Assembly (NCBI RefSeq): GCF_016097555.1
Contig: NC_054702.1
Coordinates: 64,091,682-64,155,681, forward strand
DNA length: 64,000 nucleotides
Direction: 5' to 3'
DNA from: Gigantopelta aegis
Lineage: Eukaryota; Mollusca; Gastropoda; Neomphalida; Peltospiridae
Shown here: piece after piece, positions 34,101 to 43,100 of the stretch
Position numbering within the stretch: the first letter of the stretch is position 1
Layout of the letters: each line of letters opens with the position of its first letter
Program-made: the position numbers and the translations under genes
Notes under the pieces: generated by a model
The model's input: the letters and a program-made list of their open reading frames with translations, nothing else
Databases searched by the model: none
Told to the model about the DNA's origin: nothing

Positions 34101-37100
34101 AATGTTTAATGACCTGCCAGCACGAAAAATACATCGCTTATTGGGTGTCAAAATAATGAAATGCTGACAAACAGTTTGTTGATAAGAAATAACTTATTTT
34201 ATGAAATCAATTACTAAAGAACAATATACTTACAATTTGAGCAATACACTGATCTTCTTCACTTATACAGAGTGCAGTTGCTCAGTGTCAAATATAATAA
34301 AGTATAAATTTTACTATAAAGTATAATAAATTAGCAATAGCAGTTTTATGCCCATGATAAAAATGTTTTGCGCAAGAACACGAGCAGGAGCATTTGCTTG
34401 CGTCAAACCATAAGGATTTAAGGAATATCCAAAAAAAAGAGGAGCAAACCTTGATAAGATCAGGATGGACATCCGTTTGGCCAGTCAGTAGGTTTACTGT
34501 GTTGTGGAAATGTCTTTTCTTGTATCGATTCAAACCTATAATTAAAATTAAATAAAGCAAGTTTTGTATTACATTTTAAAAACTAGAATTACAAAGCCAA
34601 ATGGCTTGCATGTCGTAAGCTGAATAGTGAAAACATAAATTAATCCATATACGTGCTAAAAAATTTTTTAAAAGAAGGAAACTAAACCTAAAACCAATTA
34701 GAGAAACCTGATCCAAACATGAAGTTACAGATGACCTTGACCTTCCAATGGGGTCATATTGCACCATCATGCTGGTGAACACCTATACCAAATCAGGCTC
34801 TAATCTTGCCAGCGAAATGAGTGTTTTTTCTGTCGAAAGTCGGCTCAAGTGACCGAGATATTAGCAGTAGTGAGAAGTCGAAATCGTCATAATATTCTGG
34901 ATGTAGTCCGATTTCAAAAACGAAATCACACAACAGATGTCAAGACCCCGACTTGTGTATTGTCATAGCTCACTTGGCACCGTGTCGCAATATGCCGGAC
35001 TGTGTTTTTACTTTGGCGTCAGACTACATAAACGCATGTCGCACTGTTTGATGTGTCCAGTCAAGCGTTGTTAAAATTCGGCCACATTCATTTCAGTAAT
35101 GCCAGAAAATACTAATTAATACATTCATTTTAACATAACGGCACATTATCAACTACTTAATAAAATCACATTTTTAATGAAACATACAACTGTTTTGTTT
35201 AAATTTTATTATCGGAAGTAGTATTTTATATCAAAATATTACGATTAGAATACAGTGTAAAATTCTGAATTTTCCTCACTGAATACGTAAACTGACGAAA
35301 TGTTATGAAATGTACCGATAAATGTTCACTTCGCCTATTTTTAGTAAACTTCTCCTTTTTCTTCTGGGAAGGGAGAAGTAACTTTTCCTACTTTTTCAAT
35401 TCTAGATTAGGGCCTGGCAAATATTAAAACCATCCATTAAATTTGTTGATAAAAACCTTTAACCAATTTTTAAATGGTTGTGACCATGTCCTGGCATCAC
35501 ATTCATGGGGCTGGGATATCCAGTTTAAAGACTATCACTTGGTGAACAGCCATGCCAAAAATAAAAGTCATACACTATATAATTCAAGAGTTATAGGCAA
35601 TTTGAGAAATTTTCACTGAACTTTTAATCACACTTAAACAAAACATTGACCCATATTATCAGCCCAAAACAGGTATGTTTTCTTTGCTTCTGCATTTCAT
35701 TAGTAGAGTTTATATTAGAAACACTGATAGTGCCTTTTCCTACAATATTATAATTAAACATCAATATGCTCTTGGCATGTTAATTTGCACCATAATTTTA
35801 AACTACTAACATGCACATTAAGACAGTACCTTCTTTATCATATCATGATTAGGCCTTCAGCGAGATAATCATTTGAGGGCATGTTACATAAAACAATACA
35901 GATCATAAGTGTCCCTACTAGGTGGTTATGGCTTTAAAATCTTTTAAAATTGAACGCTGCATTTCATGTAGTTTGACAAATTTTAGAAAGCAGTTCTCTT
36001 ACTATAATCTTTCCAGAAAATGTATCCATTAATTTCCAAGATTTCTGGATACATAATGTTACCGTTTGTACAATCTGGCAGAAAACCTGATGCAGAATCT
36101 TACATAATCAAATTCAATGCTTGATAATACAAGATATTTTAATTGAAATTGTAATCCAGTATATGTGCTATTACAACAGTACTCGGTTGTTAACAAAATT
36201 ATTTCATTCAAACACACTCACGTTTTGAGCGATAGGTTGTTGTCTTCCGCGAGTATTTCCCCTTGTCTTCAGGATCAGGACTTTTCCCCGATTTCACAAA
36301 GTACACATGAATGTACAGTGATCCATTATTCTGCACTGCCTACAAAAAAAGAAAATAAACACAAAATTTTTGTTATTTCATTGATAAAGCATCTATGAGT
36401 AATTTAAAAAAAAAACTGTTTTTTAATGAAACAAGGTTACATCCTGTTTGTAAAAAATAAAACAAATACCAAATTTAAACTGATTTTTTTTTATTATCGA
36501 TAACCATGTAAAAAAGTGCAATTTTTTTTTAATTAAACCATTCAAGGGACATTCCTGAGTTTGCTCCATTGTAAGATGTGTCCGACTAGTAAAATATTTC
36601 TACGATTAAACTTATATGTTAAATATATTTTCTTGTTTAAAATATCAGTCTTTGCATATTCAATGTGTTTCTGGTCGTCTCAATATTTCTAAGAAGCCCA
36701 AACTGGATTTTGTCTTCAAATAATTTCGTACGTACTAAAAAACAATATTTTTGGAAATAAAATGAAATTTAACATAGTACACATATTAGAATGATCAGAA
36801 ACACGTTTAATATACAGCCACTAAAAATTTATGCAGAAAAATATATTTGATATGTAATTACAATTGTTAAAAAGTCTCTCTTAGTCAATAACATCTTAAA
36901 AATTGCAGCAAACTCAGGAATGTCCCTTTCATGTTCGGGTCAGTAAATTACTACATCATTTAGGGTGAGATAGAAACAAACATACCTATTTTTAAAAGTA
37001 AATAACTGATGCCCATAATTTTACTCTTCATCAATCATAATTCAAATTAAACTCCTACAATACATTTATTTAAAAATTTTGTTTCAATTTTTTTTTACAC

Positions 37101-40100
37101 CAACAGTAAACATAAAAAATAACTAAAAACAGTAGTTAAAAAGATTTTATTAATACATTAAACCATGGCTAGTGATATTCAATGCTGGGCTAGTAAATAA
37201 TTACTATTATCATGCCTGATGGCTAGTGAAAAAAAAGAAGAGATTAAATGTTGCAGTTAAGTCAATTTTGTAAATATGAATATCCAGACCCCACCCCAAC
37301 CCCCAATGTTAGTGTTTTTAAGCTCTATCTCCATCTTTAGATGACATATCTGATTATTACTATTATTTAGTGAAATTTATTAACTTAAAATAAAGTAGGA
37401 CTAGTGAATTATAAATCGTGGCTAGTAAATTTTTAAAATCAACGATCCCATGGCTAGTGGATTTTATAAAAAATATAGAAGCTCTGTCAGTGTTTGTTAT
37501 TCAAAGTATACTAGCCTCTGATGCATGAATTTGACCGAACTTTGTGAACGAGCCATCTCCATTGGGGCCACTATTCCAGTCACCATACGTCAGTCCTTTC
37601 TTCTGCCAAAACAGGGACTGTTCATTTTTGAAGTCTGTGAATTCTTCTTGTTCCGTAATATAAACATACATATCCTGAAAAATAAAAAACAACAAATGAA
37701 TGGATGAATTACATGTACAACAAAACCTCTCAAACCCGGACCTTCTGTAAACAGGAATTCCCTCAAAATTGGACGTTTTTCACGGCCCCTTTTTAAATAT
37801 CTGTTCAGAAGAGACCTCTCAATACCGGATACCTCTTAAACTGGACATTTTACTTGTTCCGGAGGGTGTCCAGTTTATGGGAGTTTCACTGTATATATAA
37901 AGAAACAAAAACACCTTCCTGATCTAAAACTAGATTTTAAAAACATTTGTTTACTTTAAGTTAATAATTGGACCAATAGCCAGTTTTGAGAGAAAAAGAT
38001 ACTATTTTGGCTGAAATGAAATGTAATAAATATAGTGTGTACGTTAAACCAATTGGTTTTATCAAATCTTTGCATTTTAAAAGCCTGTTAATTAAAAATA
38101 AATGTTACCGTGGGTAAATACTTGACCATACAGCACAACATGTTACAGTGTACACAACGTAATTGTTTTTATCGCATATATTTTAGTATTAGTCAAATTA
38201 AGATAAATATAAAACAGTTTATAAAGTTACACTTCAAAACTTTTAAATTACCATTTTCATATTTGCATGAAAGACGTTCGTGGAAGGTATTTGTGCAGCA
38301 CCACCACCATCTTGTGTCGGGTTGGCTGGTGGAGATCTTCGGAATAGACTTGCGATGATGTAAATGAAAAACATTCGAACTCCAAGAGTCTTAATAATTC
38401 CCCAGACATTTGTTCCTTGAGCTGGTGGTACTTCCTGAAAATAAAATCAGTCCAAAATGTGGGTTTTTTAAAAAGTGAATAACAATCTATAGAGTAAGAC
38501 CTGCAATTAAAAAAATGTCCATGGCTCAAATCATACCATTGAAAAAGAAGAAGAATAGAGTCAAAGGCAAAAAAGTACTGAGGAGAAATAGAAACTCCAT
38601 GGCAATCTCGACAGCATTGCCAATTGCTGTAGGCAATTGCAGGGGTTAATACTAATAGACAGCCAAATAAATTAACATTTCCTTATTTTAACTATAAAGC
38701 AAAAAAAATTTGTTAATAAAAATAAAGCTATGTTTACAATTTGAATGTTTGCATTAAGTATAAACAATTAAAACAACCATGGAACTAAAAGTACTATTTT
38801 TCCTCAAATTTTTCAGTTTGAGATGGTATGGGTTTGAAATTTAATAAATTAATGTTTTTATTTGAATTTTAGTTTTATTCATTATGAATTTACATTTATC
38901 AGTTCCCTTTTGACGCAAAGCAGACAATAGTCTCAAAATTAATATTTTCTGCCTCAGTAAAATGTAACAGTGTGTGTGTTAATTTGGATATTTTAAATGC
39001 TACAGTAGTAGGCTATTAATAACATAAATATTGAGAGCAAAATAAATCTGTGAAAAAATCAAAACAAACATTTTACCAAAATATACGATGTACTTTTTTT
39101 TTATCATCATATTACAAAGCATAAAAGAGTACTTATTGTTTATTATAGAAATCTTTGGACGGTTATTGCATTATGTAGGTCTTGGTGTCAAGACGTTAGA
39201 TCCGATCTGTTCTTGTTTCATGTTCTGTGTATTCAGACGCAGTGTGTTTTGTCACATTCAATTCAGTTTCAATGTGTTTCTTTTTTTAACTGGCACCATA
39301 TTCGCCCAACCCTAAAATCGATGGTCGCCCAACGCAGTCCTTGGCTTTTGAAAAACAAAGGCGAGTGAAAACTTGCACACCTCAAAATGCTTAGGCAAGT
39401 GAAAATTGCACTCATCAAAATGCTAAAGCGAGTGAAAACCAAGCATTATTAATTTATGAAGTAACTGGTACATGTAAATGCAGAGACCTATGTTGTAAAA
39501 ATGAACCAATAATCTTTTCTTCTAATTTTACGTTGTTTGGTTCATTAGTGTAGTCCTGACTTCTTTTCCCTTTCAGGAATGGAGTTATAATTTATTAAAA
39601 AGTTTCAGAAGTAGTGCTATAGAAATATAATTATTACATACACTGATGCAGACAATTTGATTTTTTTTTATTACAACATGTACTATTCAGATAATTTGAT
39701 GCACACAATTATAGATACCTGTTCAGTGTTAGATGGTTTGATGAACGTGTGGCTAAACGTGTAGAAATCAACTTGTCTTGTTTAATTATTATGTACAACA
39801 ACATGATTAGGATAGTTGGGATGGGAAAACCCCACTGAGGAGGTGGTTCATGAACTACGACCCAGGCATCTCAGGTGTGCACTACCAACTGAATTAAATC
39901 CCTCATGTTATTAAAACGTTTTTTAAAAACAACTTGTAAAACATAGGCCTAAAATCGCCCGATTGCCCATGGTGAGTCAAAATAGCGTTGGGCAAGTCAA
40001 AACCGTATCACAACCGTATGTATCAAAATGCAAATAACTAATGTTTGTAAGAGATCGGAATGTTATTTTTTATTTATTGTTTTCCACTGGTTCCTATTAG

Positions 40101-43100
40101 TATCTGTGCAACCAAACCCATATAGGACAACCAGTCTATTGAACAGTTTAAAACCACCCGGAATGTTTGGCCGGTTTGTTTATGTATTCGGAAAACCTCA
40201 ACCACATAAATGTATTCGTAGGTTCAATCGGAACACCTCGACAATGTCCGTCTACTTTCCATTTAATTACAATCGGAACAACTCGTCACATTCTGCTACA
40301 CTATGTTTTGCAGAAAGAGTTTGTTTACGAGCCTGAGGTTTTCCGAACTTACATTATGTTGGAATGTTTTCATCCAGTCGTCACTGCGAACGATGTCAAC
40401 ATAGATTGCTGTCCGCTTAGTATTTTTTTAATTCCTCATCATACGGCCATAAAAGCACCGTATTTATTCAAAGACTGAGCCTTGGTAAAACATCACAGAT
40501 CTTTGATTGTGTGGGTCCCGTGACAACATAATAATTATAATTTAATTACAACAGTTTGTAATAAAACTAAAACAAGTTCTGGTAAAGTGCAATTTAAGTA
40601 AGTTCTTTTTTTTTAAAACGAAATTCGATCACAGGCCATTCAAAAGTTGTACAGGCGAGTCAAAGTGTTGCTGTGAGTGTGCCCCGACTGGCCAGTAAAA
40701 ATAATCCCAAGTGCATACCCTGATGTCAAGTCAGTGTACATTATTGATCTAGGACGGCCCCAATGTTGTTGATAAAAAGATATACAAACTCCCAAAAAAA
40801 TCTGGTCATTACAAAGGATTTTATTCTAAAATGTGGCATGCCATAATAAAGATAATCTAAAAAACCCACATAATTTTAAACACCATCATCAATGCTTAAC
40901 AAATTTTCAAGTTGACCAGCGTGTGCGTGTAGCCAGAGTTCCAAGAGTAAAAATAATCTGACCCCGATACTCGGATAGCTCTGACTGGTCAGTATGCCAC
41001 AGAGTACTGCGCATCAAATCATGTTCCAGTCACATGGTCTGTGACTTTCTAACAAACATATTGAAACAAATAAAAATTAAATAGTCGGCTATGATCATGG
41101 AATCGGATTACTGTTACTATATTGTGTACATATATACATACATAAATAACATGTACATCCATTAACCTCTGGCTGAAATACAAATACTGAAATAGTTATA
41201 CTTGATTTTTTTTTTAAAGATAAAAAAGAACAATAACAGACGTAAAAAAAAGAGAGACCTAGGCGTATTCCTACTACTGCTACATACCTATTATCATTTC
41301 AATTCCTTCTTTTTATTATTCCGTCTACTTTTGAATTGTCTTAGTCTAAATTTCATTTCTTTTTCAATGTAGAAAATTACACACTTGTCATTTTCGGGAC
41401 CTCATGTAAGCTTTGTACGCTAACAGTTATGTACTAATTGAGACAATTTTACCGACTTCGCTGATTTCCGTAACAAGTTCATTTGTGTAGGCTACAGAAG
41501 CCACTATTTAATTCAATTCCTTTTCTCTTTTTGTCATAACTATATTAACAATATAAATGAGTTATCCTTATCATACGTTGTGATCTATTAGTATTACTTT
41601 ACAAAAGTGGACTGTTTCTAATTAATAACAAATTAAATAGGCAAAGAAGTTTTGATCGGATTGGTACGTCTTCCAAGATGTCTATTAAACCAGTGTTTTC
41701 CGATTTGTATAGTATAGATAAGTACCAGTCATATATTAAAATCTTGCATGGACGCCACCATTCCCGTAACATGTTTTTTCTGGTATTATTAAACGGATCT
41801 TTCTATCAGCTACATATGGTAAATAGTGGCAATCAATATACAAAATTATTTTATGTGCGCTGTTTGTTAAATGTAACGTGCGTTATTTTTCACACTCACC
41901 AGATTGAAATTACGGGTGCTATATGAGTGTGATCGCACTCGCGCACCTTAAAAGACAAGGTCTGCCAACGGACTACCGTATCTGAAGTTGTAAAATTCTT
42001 AGTCGCCCTTAGCCAATAAAGGTCGTCACGAGCGACCAGGTGACTGCTAACTTTCAACCCTGTAATTAGGTTTCATTACCCTTATTTTTATAAAGCTTGG
42101 CAGGTGCTTATTGGAGCAGAGCACTTAATGCATCGAATACATTACTTATATTTACACTAGTCAAGATTGTTGCTTATCTGCCTCAAAACTGATACCGCAA
42201 GGATATTTCAATTATTTTATTCTGACTGAGAATGATACAACCATGAATTGGTTCGGCATCGGCATGTCATTATCAATAATCCCCTCCTACCAGTACCAAC
42301 GAATCCGGGTCGTTTCACCCTAAAACCATTTCAAACACTGCGTTGTTTCGCCCGTAGTCCTATTCACGCTAAATCTCATTCGTACTGAGACGTCCCCCCC
42401 CCCCCACCCCCGAAATATATTTATTATAATTTTGAAGTATTTCATTTTCTTCAGTTTATTCATTATTCATTTAAGAATTGACCACAATTATTTTTTGGTT
42501 CATGCAAGTGTAAAGGGTCATACAAAAGTGTAGACATTGTTTTTTCGGTTCATACTTGCATGAACCAAAAAAATAATTGAGGTCAAATCTTATAATTAAA
42601 TTTATATGCATACTTTAACCATACATAACTGAATTTATTTTGTTTAGCTTTAAATACGCCTGTAGTAGTATTGTTTGTGTAAACTTCATTGATACTTATG
42701 TCGCGTAAGAATGCAAACGTTCATTCACTATTATTTGAATCAGGTGATTTTTTTGTAAATGACGTAATTTTGACATGCGACGCCATTTCCTCCAGCTGCT
42801 GTGCACTTTTACGGATCATTTAGTTAAATTGGAAGGAATTGCCCTATTCGTGTTTAGTTTATATTTTATGAAAGTGAATGAAGGGAACGTGTCTAACATT
42901 TATGCTGTCGTTGGAACCGTTTAAATTTCGTCAACAGTTACAGGCATGAAGTTTCCTACATGATTTCTTTGGCCACCGACAGAGTCTCATTTCATGATCA
43001 GCGAAGGGTTTTTTGTTTTGTTTTAAATCAATGCGTATAGATCTACATGTCTACTCTGCTATAGCATTTTCCATTAATTTATCGTCTACGTGTTTTTTCT

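Noticed and set aside
38257..38529. 90-codon minus-strand frame over CLPTM1 exon 2
   Set aside because: The conserved CLPTM1 sequence is in another frame of the same strand with matching splice phases.
40028..40478. Two overlapping frames of about 102 codons in CLPTM1 intron 1
   Set aside because: Overlapping frames in AT-rich intron sequence near motifs of an old mobile element; no recognisable domain.
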